In this document: positions 35,441 to 44,829 of the stretch, in pieces | How positions within the stretch are numbered: the stretch's first letter is position 1 | How the letters are laid out: each line of letters starts with the position of its first letter | The notes under the pieces: model-generated | Databases searched by the model: none | What the model was told of the DNA's origin: nothing | Seen by the model: only the letters and a program-made list of their open reading frames with translations | Program-made: the position numbers and the translations under genes | DNA from: Rhizonema sp. PD37 | GTDB taxonomy: Bacteria > Cyanobacteriota > Cyanobacteriia > Cyanobacteriales > Nostocaceae | DNA: 64,000 nucleotides | Assembly (NCBI GenBank): GCA_029379215.1 | Contig: JAQYWO010000001.1 | Location: forward strand, 29,442-93,441 | Direction of reading: 5' to 3'

Positions 35441-36485
35441 TTGGAAGACCTTATTAGAAAGGACGTGAAGTAGCCTACCTCTACGACTAGCAAGCTCTTT
35501 TTCTATTTCATATTCATCTAACGGGACTTAAACATTTTTGAGGAATAAAGAAACCTCAAATCCATGCAAAGTATGGAAAATACATTAAACGCTCAAAAAT
35601 GCCCGAAACCTAGATATATCAGTAAATCAAGCTAAACGATGTCAAAGTCTGTCTACATAAAGATTAAATGGAGAGATTTCCACAACAATGATTTATTAAA
35701 GATTTGGAAATATTAGGGACTTCCAGAAGATAAAAAGGTGTCAGAAAACATTTTGTATAAAGTGTACAAGAGGATACGGAGAGATATTTGATTTTACTTT
35801 GCTGTTGCTCCCGTGGCAAACATACTCTTGGTTACTTCTCATCGCGTCCAATCGCTGTATGCAAAAAGTTGTGCAAAGGCAAGGGATGCGATCGCACTCA
35901 ACATATGTATATGTGTACTTATTAGTAACAGGTTAAGACGACATTAATTTTGTCAATTCGTAATCATATCTAGTATTGGATGAATATCGAGGTATTGAAT
36001 TCACATTGTTACTAAGTTTTTAAAGCAAAAATGAATGATGCTTTTAAATGTTATTTGATCGCTTGGCTAAAAATTGTGTTTAACGTCCGATTTTCACTAC
36101 TATTTTGAGTATAAATACTCATTTATGAATAAACTTTCAGTATACTTAATTTGGAAATTTTTGCCATGTTTAGGGACAGAGACGTTGAGGAAATGTATAA
36201 CTTTTATCAACTAAAATTGTACCCCAAAAATACAGCAAGTATCTGTATTTCATTCCAGTCATAATGTTTAACACTCAAGACAGGAAAGGTAGCAAACAAA
36301 TTAGGGTTATGCGAAGCACCTGCAACGACCAAATCCCGTAAAGCAAATTATGATATTTTTGTACAGGGCATAATTCTTCAACAAATAAAAAATACACATG
36401 TAGACTGATTTTGTAACAACTAGTAACAAATACACATATTATTTATATAATGAAGAAGTCAGTCTTTTTTAAGGAGGTTATCAAA
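35441..36485. other. 1-kb A/T-rich region without genes
   Basis: No ORF of substance, RNA gene or clear repeat. Near the end, AAATACACAT occurs twice (~36388 and ~36427), and TTATATAAT (~36442) could be the -10 box of the following small gene. Confidence 0.4.
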
Positions 36486-36827
36486 ATGGAAACAACTGAT
36501 TTGATACCAGGTGAAAAGTATCTGTACACGCCTGTTGTCTCTAATAAAGATTGCTTTTCTGCTGAACAGAAAGTAGAATTAGAAGTTCTGACTTACTGTC
36601 GCGAATCTGTTTACGAACGTGACTATCACCTGTTCTGTGACAGCACAAAAAAAGGGTACTATGTGTGTCTTTTTGGGCATATGGTCAAAAGTCAGATAGA
36701 GCCCTATCAGCGAAAATTAACCGAAACTCACAAAAACTTTTTAAGTATAATCACGGGAACCAGAAAATTTTTTAATAAACATCTTCGGTCTTACACACCA
36801 AAAGAAAAATCAAACTTAAACTATTAA
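36486..36827 (+). CDS. Hypothetical small basic protein
   Basis: 113 residues from the ATG at 36486, chosen because AAGGAGGT at 36471-36478 is a near-perfect ribosome-binding site 7 bp upstream; an in-frame ATG at 36450 has none. I do not recognise the family. It opens LIPGEKYLYTPVV, which could be a small beta domain, and ends in a Lys/Arg-rich tail (KFFNKHLRSYTPKEKSN). There is no signal peptide or membrane segment. It stands alone between two long empty A/T-rich stretches, suggesting its own promoter. Confidence 0.65.
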   Translation: METTDLIPGEKYLYTPVVSNKDCFSAEQKVELEVLTYCRESVYERDYHLFCDSTKKGYYVCLFGHMVKSQIEPYQRKLTETHKNFLSIITGTRKFFNKHLRSYTPKEKSNLNY

Positions 36828-37551
36828 CTTCGCTCTTTTTCATGCTGTAGATACCCGTTCTCGCACGGAACGACAATCTAAGTACAGCTTTGCATAAGTT
36901 CGTAGCGTTATTGTGTCCTTAAAAGCCTCGCCAGCAAGCGGTTCAATTCGTCACGGATTTATGAAATGCTGTACTAAGTACTTATACAAAAATATTTATT
37001 TATGTGTATGTAATTGCGAAGGAAGTGAGGTAATCCTAAACCCTGCAATTGCGTCATTCCGCCTCGTTACATTCGCAATAGCATTGTAGATTTAATTTTA
37101 CGTGAATACTTAGTATAAATTGCTCAAATAACAGGGCAGCCCTGCAAGAGGAAAAAAGTGCTGTTGGTAGTGTTTTCGCCCTCTGGGTAGGAACTTTGAA
37201 GTTACCCTAAATTCACAGCTACTAATGGCGCTTAATGAAATATTACTCGATTCGCAACTTTGCTATCTTCACCCGTCATTTTCAGTTTTATCGAGTACTA
37301 ACCGATACAAACTAAAGTTGCGGGTTATTAAGTTCAGACACATCACAAAGGGGAGTGATCGCTTCCGGCAGACTTCACTCACACGTAGCCGATAGTGGCG
37401 CTCATCAATTAGCAACACTTTCAATTTTCCCGTTTCAATTTCGCTGCGATTGCTTGCCAACAATGTTTCAATCTCTTTTTTTTTGTGCCAACAGCATCTG
37501 GTGAGGCTTTAGGATTTAACGTCGTCGTTAACTCCTGCGCTGATTCCGGCT
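36828..37551. other. Gene-poor stretch before the PatG-like fragment
   Basis: 724 bp. A 64-codon minus-strand frame at 37269-37463 has no recognisable product. In the last 50 bp the plus-strand reading LTPALIPALILRAF runs into the fragment below and is probably part of the same remnant. Confidence 0.4.
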
Positions 37552-37848
37552 TTGATATTGCGAGCTTTTCTGGACATGAGGATTTCGGATTATAATTATC
37601 AGTGGCTGCCGGGACTTGATGCAGCTAGCTCCTGTCAGGATTATCTGTCACAAAACCCCAGTGAAGCCAAAGCCTTAATTTGGACACTCAATCAAGAATT
37701 TACCCCCGTTTATGCCTTAGAACCCAGACAAGGATTTTCTGCGGATGTCTACGAAACATTAATCATGATGTTAGCGGGGCAAATTGAACCGGAAGACAGC
37801 GATGATTTTGTCGAACGAGTCAGCTCCCCTTGTAAGATTTTGGAGTAA
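37552..37848 (+). pseudogene. PatG-like C-terminal fragment (cyanobactin-type subtilase tail)
   Basis: 98 codons with no good start; the frame opens at a TTG inside coding-like sequence. Residues AKALIWTLNQEFTPVYALEPRQGFSADVYETL and MLAGQIEPEDSDDFVERVSSPC match the C-terminal region found after the subtilisin domain in PatG/PatA-like cyanobactin proteases and their relatives. The protease domain itself is absent upstream. Two more short segments in front (TPALIPALIL, DMRISDYNYQWLPG) look like the same domain with deletions. It is best seen as a degraded gene remnant. A short functional protein cannot be excluded. Confidence 0.5.
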
Positions 37849-37897
37849 GAACAACGAATAAATTATTTATGTTTAACATTAAACAAATAGGATAAAC

Positions 37898-38148
37898 TTT
37901 AGGACTTACGCATTGACAGAAAACTCAAAATAGGGGGTATGGTTTTCAGGGCTTCTAGCTTGATTTTTCTGTTCTCCACTAAGCGATCACTTCGCTGCTG
38001 CGCTCCTTTGCAGATCGTAACTAAGCAAGGGTAATTGATAAAAGGCTGAAACGACGTAACTACGTTAAACTCGTCGGGGGAAGTTTCCTCCGACAGATTT
38101 AACGTTGATACACAAGATAGTTCATTTGTACAGTGCGTAAGTCCTAAA
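37898..38148. mobile_element. 251-bp palindrome-ended mini-element (MITE-like)
   Basis: TTTAGGACTTACGCATTG (37898-37915) and CAGTGCGTAAGTCCTAAA (38131-38148) are inverted repeats alike at 17 of 18 positions. The interior has no ORF. A target duplication is not obvious. GGACTTACGCA-type ends are common on small elements in cyanobacterial genomes. It lies between the PatG fragment and the oxidase gene. Confidence 0.65.
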
Positions 38149-38204
38149 TTGCTGAAATGATCAGAAGCGATCGCTCAAATAAATAACTAGCAACGCTCTG
38201 GTGA

Positions 38205-39701
38205 CTAAAGAGGTGGTGCTGGAAGTCGTCTTGGTGGTGCTGACAAGGGGTCGATTCCACCTTGCCCCACTTGAAACTGACTCATCATGTCGTGATCTTC
38301 GTGAACAATATTATGACAGTGGAACATATATTTACCCATGTTGGGTCTAAACCTCCCAATTACACGTACTGTTTCGTTTTCACCAACGTAGAAGACATCT
38401 TTAAAACCACGTTCATAGGGAAAAGGTGGCTGTCCATTACGGTCAAGTATTTGGCAATCAATAAGGTGAAGGTGAATAAGATGAAACGAGTTACTTGAGT
38501 CATGCACTAGATTCCAAATCTCCACGTCTTCAAGTTGTGGATTGGCATCAATTCTGTCTCGGCTCCAGCCATTGCCGTTAATCACCCACAATCCATTCTG
38601 GAGATCAAATGAAAAGTTACGAGTTCGCACAGCTAAAGATTCTGGGATAGGTTGAATATTATTTAGTGTGCTGGGAATAGAACTGTTATCACTTTCAGTA
38701 CGCACCACATCAAAGCGCAGGATCTTATCTGTGTTATCGAAATTATCATTATTAGGGAGTTGGAGATTTTGCAGTACAACCTGCGTTCCGATGCGATATT
38801 TAGAAAAATCGATAATTAAATCATAGCGCTCTGCCGTCCCAATACGCATATCTTGAGTTGTTACAGGTGCAGACATTAACCCAGAATCAGTACCAATCAC
38901 AATTAAGTCATCACCTGTACTCAGAGCAAGTCTGTAAGAACGAGAAATAGATGCGTTTAATACTCGGAAGCGGTACTTGCGGTTAGCTACCTGCATGCGA
39001 GGCCAAGGTACGCCGTTAACTGTAATCACATCCCCCATTAAAGTGATCTGACCTTGGTCATTAAAAATTAGCGAACCATCAGACGCGAATTGCTTATCGT
39101 GAATAATTAGAGGAATATCATAAGCGTCCTTAGGGAGCGGCAGACTGAGTTCTGCATCATCTTGGACAATATACATTCCCGCTAACCCCATGTACACATT
39201 TTGGGCACTCTGATGCATCGTGTGATCGTGATACCAGAAATTAGCGGCTCTATTGTTGGGATACACGTAGTCCTTGTAGTATCCTGGAGACATAAAATCT
39301 TCAGCGTAGCCATCGTACTGAGGTTGAGATGCCATCCCATGCAGGTGAACAGACGTAGATCTACTAAGATTATTAATAACTCGTACAACTGATTGACGAT
39401 CTTTACGTTGTTTGATTGTGGGACCAGGAAACATGCCGTTATAGCCCCAAATTGTTGTCTTTACCCCTGTGAAAAACTCTACACGAGCCGGACGCATCGT
39501 AATTTGATAATAATCAGTTGTTCTATCGCTGCGTATAGGTTTTAACACTGGCGGTATGCGAAACGGAAGTGTAAATGGTTCAAATGTCTGAGATTTAGCA
39601 TTCTGTGCGTATCCTCGATTTTGAAGTGCAACAGGTAGCACAATAGAACTTCCCGCAATCGCTGTAAGAGTTAAAAAGTCACGTCTACTGATTATTTTCA
39701 T
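38205..39701 (-). CDS. Multicopper oxidase with Tat signal (CotA/bilirubin-oxidase-like)
   Basis: 498 residues from the ATG at 39701, which opens MKIISRRDFLTLTAIAGSS, a clean twin-arginine signal; the longer frame to 39779 would bury it. Copper ligands are all present: HLHG and WYHDHTMH (type 2/3 centre), HLIHLHLIDCQ, and HCHNIVHEDHDMM with the T1 Cys-His pair and axial Met. It is exported folded with copper bound and oxidises phenolic or metal substrates using O2. The exact substrate is unknown. Length is normal for the three-domain class. A divergent gene starts about 400 bp away. Confidence 0.92.
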   Translation of the reverse strand: MKIISRRDFLTLTAIAGSSIVLPVALQNRGYAQNAKSQTFEPFTLPFRIPPVLKPIRSDRTTDYYQITMRPARVEFFTGVKTTIWGYNGMFPGPTIKQRKDRQSVVRVINNLSRSTSVHLHGMASQPQYDGYAEDFMSPGYYKDYVYPNNRAANFWYHDHTMHQSAQNVYMGLAGMYIVQDDAELSLPLPKDAYDIPLIIHDKQFASDGSLIFNDQGQITLMGDVITVNGVPWPRMQVANRKYRFRVLNASISRSYRLALSTGDDLIVIGTDSGLMSAPVTTQDMRIGTAERYDLIIDFSKYRIGTQVVLQNLQLPNNDNFDNTDKILRFDVVRTESDNSSIPSTLNNIQPIPESLAVRTRNFSFDLQNGLWVINGNGWSRDRIDANPQLEDVEIWNLVHDSSNSFHLIHLHLIDCQILDRNGQPPFPYERGFKDVFYVGENETVRVIGRFRPNMGKYMFHCHNIVHEDHDMMSQFQVGQGGIDPLSAPPRRLPAPPL

Positions 39702-40103
39702 TGTATATTTTATATATTTTAAGTAACATTGCGATTCTATTTGGTCAAATCCGGACATTTTGGGTAAATATTGTGACAAAAAAAGGTATAAGTACGTTCA
39801 AGGTAGCGTCTCCGTTCTCGTAGCTTCTCCGTATAGCTGAAATAAATTGGTGGTGTTCCCTGGTTTAAACTCCATGGAGTAGGCGATCGCTTTCATCCTT
39901 TACTCGAAATTTAGTTTGATGAAAGAATTTTCTTGCGTACAATATTAATATTTTTTATACATTTTTACAGATATTTCCATTCCCAAGACTATTTTCTAAG
40001 TATAAATTTAAGTAATTGAAGATACTGTAAAAATGCGTATATTCACTATGCATTGCAATTTTTATATGCTAGCTTGGTCGCAAATCCTTAATAGTCAAGA
40101 TAA
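39702..40103. other. Divergent intergenic region
   Basis: 402 bp between the oxidase and the 714-residue repeat gene. It holds one HIP1-like site (~39881) and A/T-rich stretches that probably include promoters for both genes. No specific operator was recognised. Confidence 0.4.
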
Positions 40104-42248
40104 ATGAGCGTAAATCTATTTGATGCCAATTTCTATCGTGCGGCAAATCAAGACTTAGCAGCGGCTGGTTTGACTACAGATGCACAATTATTTTCCCACT
40201 TTCAGGCTTATGGTCTGAATGAAGGACGTGCCTTTTCAGCGTTTGCCAATCTAAACTTCTATCGCTCTAGCTACAGTGATTTAGCCGGGTTGAACAATAA
40301 ACAGCTATTCGAGCATCTAGAAAACTACGGTGTCAAAGAGGATCGTCACTTTTCACCATTCGTTGACTTAGACTACTACCGGGCAGTCAACCCAGACTTA
40401 AGTAAGTTCAATAGTGAGCAAGCACTGAACCACCTGCAAACTTATGGCTTAACTGAGGGACGCCAGTTTTCTGAAGAAGTTGACCTCAATTTCTACCGAG
40501 CTGGCAATAGTGACTTAGCGAAATTCAACAACTCTCAAGCTCTACAGCACTTAGAAACTTACGGTGTTCAAGAGGGGCGAGAGTTTTCCCAATTATTTAG
40601 CATTAACTACTACAAAAGTCATAATGCAGATTTGGTATCAGCAAAACTGAGCAACAGTGAACTTGTAAATCACTTTTTCTTACATGGTTTAAACGAAGGA
40701 CGCGAAAGTTCAAGTGTCTTTGATGTAAGTTACTACAAGTCCCATTATCCAGACTTAGTAGCAGCCAAACTGACGAATAAACAACTGGTAGATCACTTTG
40801 CACTGTACGGTTTAAAAGAGGGGCGATCATCCAGTGCTACTTTCGATGTTAATTACTACCTGTCACATAACTCTGACTTACAGAAGGCAAAGTACACTAA
40901 CTCTCAAGCCTTAAATCACTTTCTTCTTTACGGTCAAAAAGAAGGACGATTGGGTTACGCAACTGCAAAACTAGTTAAAGACATTAATTCAGATTCTGGC
41001 AGCAGTTTGTCAGCTTCTACAAGCTTTACCAACGTCAATGGCACGTCATACTTCACTGCGGATGACGGGATACATGGTCGTGAATTGTGGAAGAGTGACG
41101 GTACAAATACAGGCACAGTGTTAGTTAAGGATATCGATCCAGGATCGAACGGTTCAAACCCTAATGAACTCACCAACATTAACGGCACACTTTACTTTAC
41201 TGCCTATGATAGCGTACATGGTACTGAATTATGGAAGAGTGACGGTACAAATGCAGGCACAGTGTTAGTTAAAGATATCGACGCAGGTGCGGACAGTTCA
41301 AACCCTTACGAACTCACCAACCTTAACGGTACGCTATACTTCGGTGCTACCGACGGAACTCAACAGACTGGATTGTGGAAGAGTGATGGCACAGATGCAG
41401 GCACGATACTGGTTACCGACTTCAACCAAGGGTCTGCAAGCCCTTACTATCTTACTAACGTTAACAGTAGACTATATTTCACGACCACAAACAACAATAA
41501 CGGAGCGGAATTTTGGGAAAGCGACGGCACAACTACAGGCACTACGCTAATTAAAGACATTAACACAGGGTCTCAAAGTTCAGCACTGAATAATTTTACG
41601 AACGTCAACGGCACCCTATACTTCACAAGCGATGACAGCGATCTTGGACATCAATTATGGAAGAGTGACGGCACGAGTACAGGCACAGTACAAGTTAAAA
41701 ACATCAACGCAGGGTCTACCAATTTAACTCTTAACAACCTCGTAAACGTCAATAGTACCCTATATTTTACTACCAATGATGACGTTAATGGGTCGGAATT
41801 GTGGAAGAGTAATGGTACCGATGCAAGCACGGTGGTGGTGAAAAATATCAACTCTAAGTCTAGCACTGGCATTCTTCCTCATGATCTCACTAATGTCAAC
41901 GGCACATTGTACTTTGCTGCTGATGATGGAGTTAACGGCGCTCAGTTGTGGAAGAGTGACGGCACAAATATAGGTACGGGAATAGTTAACGGCATCAACG
42001 CTGGGTATAACGATTTCAATCCTCAATATCTTACTAATGTAAATGGCTCATTGTACTTCACTGCTGATGACGGAGTTCACGGGACAGAATTATGGAAAAC
42101 CGACGGCACTAAGACGAGTACGGTACTTCAAGATCTCAACGTCGGACCTAACGGTTCCAAACCTGTCGCTCTGACTAACATCAATGGTAATTTATACTTC
42201 GCTGCTAATGACGGAGTTCACGGAGAAGAATTGTGGGTGGTGGAATGA
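40104..42248 (+). CDS. Two-repeat-type protein (DYYR..NPDL repeats plus ELWKSDGT repeats)
   Basis: 714 residues, no signal peptide visible. Residues 1-285 are seven ~40-residue repeats of the form F-D-x-x-YY-x-x-x-N-x-DL, ending HF/HL-x-x-YG-x-x-EGR, a module often found at the start of large cyanobacterial surface or secreted proteins. Residues ~290-714 are nine ~48-residue repeats with N-G-T-L-Y-F-T-A-x-D, then ELWKSDGTxxGTxLVKDI, predicted to form a beta propeller or solenoid. The two repeat types are back to back with no catalytic domain. It is probably secreted by a non-Sec route or acts as an adhesive or structural protein. Function unknown. Confidence 0.75.
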   Translation: MSVNLFDANFYRAANQDLAAAGLTTDAQLFSHFQAYGLNEGRAFSAFANLNFYRSSYSDLAGLNNKQLFEHLENYGVKEDRHFSPFVDLDYYRAVNPDLSKFNSEQALNHLQTYGLTEGRQFSEEVDLNFYRAGNSDLAKFNNSQALQHLETYGVQEGREFSQLFSINYYKSHNADLVSAKLSNSELVNHFFLHGLNEGRESSSVFDVSYYKSHYPDLVAAKLTNKQLVDHFALYGLKEGRSSSATFDVNYYLSHNSDLQKAKYTNSQALNHFLLYGQKEGRLGYATAKLVKDINSDSGSSLSASTSFTNVNGTSYFTADDGIHGRELWKSDGTNTGTVLVKDIDPGSNGSNPNELTNINGTLYFTAYDSVHGTELWKSDGTNAGTVLVKDIDAGADSSNPYELTNLNGTLYFGATDGTQQTGLWKSDGTDAGTILVTDFNQGSASPYYLTNVNSRLYFTTTNNNNGAEFWESDGTTTGTTLIKDINTGSQSSALNNFTNVNGTLYFTSDDSDLGHQLWKSDGTSTGTVQVKNINAGSTNLTLNNLVNVNSTLYFTTNDDVNGSELWKSNGTDASTVVVKNINSKSSTGILPHDLTNVNGTLYFAADDGVNGAQLWKSDGTNIGTGIVNGINAGYNDFNPQYLTNVNGSLYFTADDGVHGTELWKTDGTKTSTVLQDLNVGPNGSKPVALTNINGNLYFAANDGVHGEELWVVE

Positions 42249-42396
42249 ACTTGTCGTATCACATGAAAGGCTTCGGGCAGCATAGCCGAATCTTTGATAA
42301 ATGGTTGAACTTTCATGAAAATTAGATGAGAATACTTAGCGATAACTTCATCCACCTGCTTCCAGTCTGATTATCTCTAAGCATCAATAATCAAGT

Positions 42397-42420
42397 AGGG
42401 GCGAACGGGTGTTCGCCCTT
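42397..42420 (+). terminator. Hairpin after the repeat-protein gene
   Basis: AGGGGCGAAC (42397-42406), a 4-nt loop, then GTTCGCCCTT (42411-42420), a 10-bp stem with one G-T wobble. It lies between the plus-strand gene and the minus-strand tRNA-Ser and could terminate both. Confidence 0.5.
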
Positions 42421-42426
42421 ATTCAA

Positions 42427-42511
42427 CGGAGAGGGAGGGATTCGAACCCTCGTTGAGTTGCCCCAAACAGCATTTCCAGTGCTGCGCCTTCAACCACTCG
42501 GCCACCTATCC
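42427..42511 (-). tRNA. tRNA-Ser(GGA)
   Basis: 85 nt, class II with a long variable arm. The anticodon loop reads CTGGAAA, giving GGA. The T loop GGTTCGAATCC is canonical. The acceptor stem is GGATAGG against CCTCTCC, with one U4-C69 mismatch. CCA is not encoded. The mismatch is unusual because GGAGAGG would pair fully. Confidence 0.93.
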
Positions 42512-42590
42512 AGGCATCACGATTTACGAGTATACAATTGAATCCAATAAAATGCAATCATATTTCTAAAATCCGAAATCTAAAATCAAG

Positions 42591-42959
42591 ATGTCCCTTA
42601 CATACACTGTGAAAGTTCGCGATCGCGCCACAGGCAGAGAATACTCCTTACAAGTACCTGAAGACCGTTATATTCTACATAGCGGGGAAAAACAAGGAGT
42701 AGATCTGCCTTTTTCTTGTAGAAATGGAGCTTGCACGACTTGTGCTGTTAAGGTACTGTCAGGAGAAATTTACCAACCAGAGGCAGTAGGACTTTCACAA
42801 GATTTACAAAAACAAGGTTATGCTTTATTGTGTGTCAGTTATGCCCGTTCTAATTTAGTCGTAGAGACACAAGACGAAGACGAAGTTTATGAACTTCAAT
42901 TCGGACGTTATTTTGCGAAGGGGAAAGTTCGGAGTGGTTTGCCGTTGGATGAAGATTGA
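42591..42959 (+). CDS. Plant-type [2Fe-2S] ferredoxin with C-terminal extension
   Basis: 122 residues. Cluster ligands are C43, C48, C51 and C81 in the plant-type CX4CX2CX29C spacing (FSCRNGACTTC and ALLC). A ~30-residue C-terminal tail (YELQFGRYFAKGKVRSGLPLDED) goes beyond photosynthetic PetF and marks one of the minor cyanobacterial ferredoxins. It transfers single electrons in the cytoplasm; the partner is unknown. The SNase gene follows 66 bp downstream on the same strand. Confidence 0.92.
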   Translation: MSLTYTVKVRDRATGREYSLQVPEDRYILHSGEKQGVDLPFSCRNGACTTCAVKVLSGEIYQPEAVGLSQDLQKQGYALLCVSYARSNLVVETQDEDEVYELQFGRYFAKGKVRSGLPLDED

Positions 42960-43025
42960 TAAAGAGCGGTTGGTTGTTTGAGTAACCACTAACTCTATCA
43001 AGTCAACCATCGGAGCTTTTGAACA

Positions 43026-43544
43026 ATGACCAAAATCCTCATTTTATTGTGTGTATTACTACTCGTGGCTTGTCAACCTCAAAACCCGTTGAATGAAAGT
43101 AGACAGCTGGAGGTGAAAGTATCACAGGTTGTTAGTGGGCAAGCTTTGGAAGTACTGGGAATGCCTGAACAAACAACGTTGGTTTCTCAAGTGCGATTGC
43201 TTGCTATTGATGCACCAGATCTACAGCAGCGTCCTTGGGGAGATGATGCAAAACTTCGCCTAGAGGAGCTAATCGGGGGGCAAAGAGTGATCTTAGAGTT
43301 CGATCTTGAAGAAAAAGACAAATTTGGGCGGACTTTGGCTTATCTTTGGAAAGATAAAGTGTTGTTGAATGAGCAGTTGGTGAAAGATGGATATGCGCTG
43401 TTTGTCATGCGATCGCCCAACCATAAATATGACCAGCGCTTGGAACGTGCCCAACAATGGGCTAGACTCGTGGGATTAGGAATTTGGAATCCAGATCAAC
43501 CCATGCGTCTTACTCCTGCTGAGTTTCGACGCCAGAATCGTTAA
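43026..43544 (+). CDS. Staphylococcal-nuclease-like lipoprotein
   Basis: 172 residues. The signal ends with a lipobox (LLLVAC), so the mature protein should be anchored by a lipidated Cys at about residue 16. The SNase fold is clear: VRLLAIDAP, KLRLEELIGGQRVILE and DKFGRTLAYLW, with the two catalytic arginines (the first in VRLL, the second in FGRTLAY). The usual active-site Glu after IDAP is Asp here (IDAPDLQ). It probably degrades nucleic acid in the periplasm. The substitution may weaken activity. Confidence 0.85.
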   Translation: MTKILILLCVLLLVACQPQNPLNESRQLEVKVSQVVSGQALEVLGMPEQTTLVSQVRLLAIDAPDLQQRPWGDDAKLRLEELIGGQRVILEFDLEEKDKFGRTLAYLWKDKVLLNEQLVKDGYALFVMRSPNHKYDQRLERAQQWARLVGLGIWNPDQPMRLTPAEFRRQNR

Positions 43545-43637
43545 CAGAGAGTTGTTAGTGGATAGTGGTTAAATCTATACCAACCTGAACGGTTACGATA
43601 GTTGTTGGTTATTAGTAGTTTTTACAACCAATAACTA

Positions 43638-43669
43638 ACAACTCACAATCAACAACTCACAATCAACAA
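43638..43669. repeat. Short tandem repeat (STRR-like)
   Basis: CAACTCACAAT occurs twice in tandem just before the inositol-phosphatase start. An inverted pair based on TTGGTTATTAGT and ACCAATAACTAAC lies immediately upstream. Such short repeats are typical of heterocystous cyanobacteria. Confidence 0.5.
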
Positions 43670-44473
43670 ATGCAAATTTTTTTAGATATCGCTACAGAAG
43701 CGGCGTTGGCGGCAGGTGCAGTGCTGCAAGCTTATTTTGGTCACTTAGGAGACGCAATCAATGAAAAAGGACGCCCAGGAGACTTGGTAACCGTTGCCGA
43801 TAAAGCATCGGAAACGGTTATTTTAGAAGTTTTGCGCCGTCACTTTCCCCATCACTCTATCCTTGCTGAGGAGTCAGGTAAACTGGGAGATCAACAAAAT
43901 GAATACCTTTGGGCAATTGATCCTTTAGACGGCACAACGAATTACGCTCATCAATACCCCTTTTTTACAGTTTCCATTGGACTACTGGTAAATGGTGTCC
44001 CACAAGTTGGCGTGATTTACGATCCATTCCATAATGAGTTATTCCGTGCAGCCCAAGGATTAGGAGCAACACGCAATCGAAATGCGATCGCAGTTTCGGA
44101 AACTTCGGATTTGAGTAAAAGCTTGTTGGTTACGGGATTTGCCTATGATCGCCGGGAAACGTCTGATAACAACTATGCAGAATTTTGTCATCTGACTCAT
44201 CTGACTCAAGGAGTACGGCGTAGCGGTTCTGCATCTTTGGATTTGGCTTACGTTGCTTGTGGACGTGTTGATGGCTACTGGGAACGAGGACTTGCTCCTT
44301 GGGATATTGCAGCTGGGATAATTTTATTGCAAGAAGCTGGGGGTAAAGTCACAGCCTATGATCGTAGTCCAATAAAAATTGAGTCAGGTAGGATTCTCGC
44401 TACAAATAGTCGCATTCACGACAGCTTGAGTCATGAGCTTATTGCAGGAGTAGGGAATTCAATTAAAAATTAA
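43670..44473 (+). CDS. Inositol monophosphatase family protein
   Basis: 267 residues of the IMPase/FBPase-fold superfamily. Metal-site motifs: ILAEESG with the Glu ligand, WAIDPLDGTTNYAHQYPFF, and GLAPWDIAAGIILLQEAGG. It hydrolyses inositol-1-phosphate or a related sugar phosphate with Mg. In cyanobacteria members also act as histidinol-phosphate or fructose phosphatases, so the substrate is open. Note that hisZ lies 1.5 kb downstream. No clear ribosome-binding site was seen before the ATG. Confidence 0.9.
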   Translation: MQIFLDIATEAALAAGAVLQAYFGHLGDAINEKGRPGDLVTVADKASETVILEVLRRHFPHHSILAEESGKLGDQQNEYLWAIDPLDGTTNYAHQYPFFTVSIGLLVNGVPQVGVIYDPFHNELFRAAQGLGATRNRNAIAVSETSDLSKSLLVTGFAYDRRETSDNNYAEFCHLTHLTQGVRRSGSASLDLAYVACGRVDGYWERGLAPWDIAAGIILLQEAGGKVTAYDRSPIKIESGRILATNSRIHDSLSHELIAGVGNSIKN

Positions 44474-44558
44474 AAATACACTCATGTCAAATTTTTAGTT
44501 TTTAATTCTTCCCTACTTCCCACTCCCTGCCTGAACAGTAGTTTTGTTTTTTACCCAT

Positions 44559-44750
44559 AAGTACGGGCAAGTTTCTCTGATAACTTATGGGCACGAGCAA
44601 ATCAATCGATTAAACCTTTACCAATAAGTACGGGCAAGTTTCTCTGATAACTTATGGGCACGAGCAAATCAATCGATTAAACCTTTACCAATAAGTACGG
44701 GCAAGTTTCTCTGATAACTTATGGGCACGAGCAAATCAATCGATTAAACC
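44559..44750. repeat. 67-bp tandem repeat, about 2.9 copies
   Basis: Units start at 44559, 44626 and 44693 and are essentially identical; the third stops at 44750. Each begins AAGTACGGGCAAGTTT and ends near ATCGATTAAACC. The outer ends (GTACGGG on the left, AAACCTGCCCCTAC on the right) resemble the single-unit element at 47519-47586, so this looks like internal amplification of that mini-repeat. There are no spacers, so it is not a CRISPR. Confidence 0.8.
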
Positions 44751-44829
44751 TGCCCCTACTTACAAATGAGGAATGAGCAAAGTACACTGGAGACTAAATC
44801 TAACTGCTCCGTTGGTACAGCACTGCTTT

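Noticed and set aside
37269..37463. 64-codon minus-strand frame
   Set aside because: No start signal or recognisable motif; sits in element-like A/T-rich DNA.
44559..44757. CRISPR array
   Set aside because: The 67-bp units are contiguous and identical with no unique spacers, and no cas genes are nearby.
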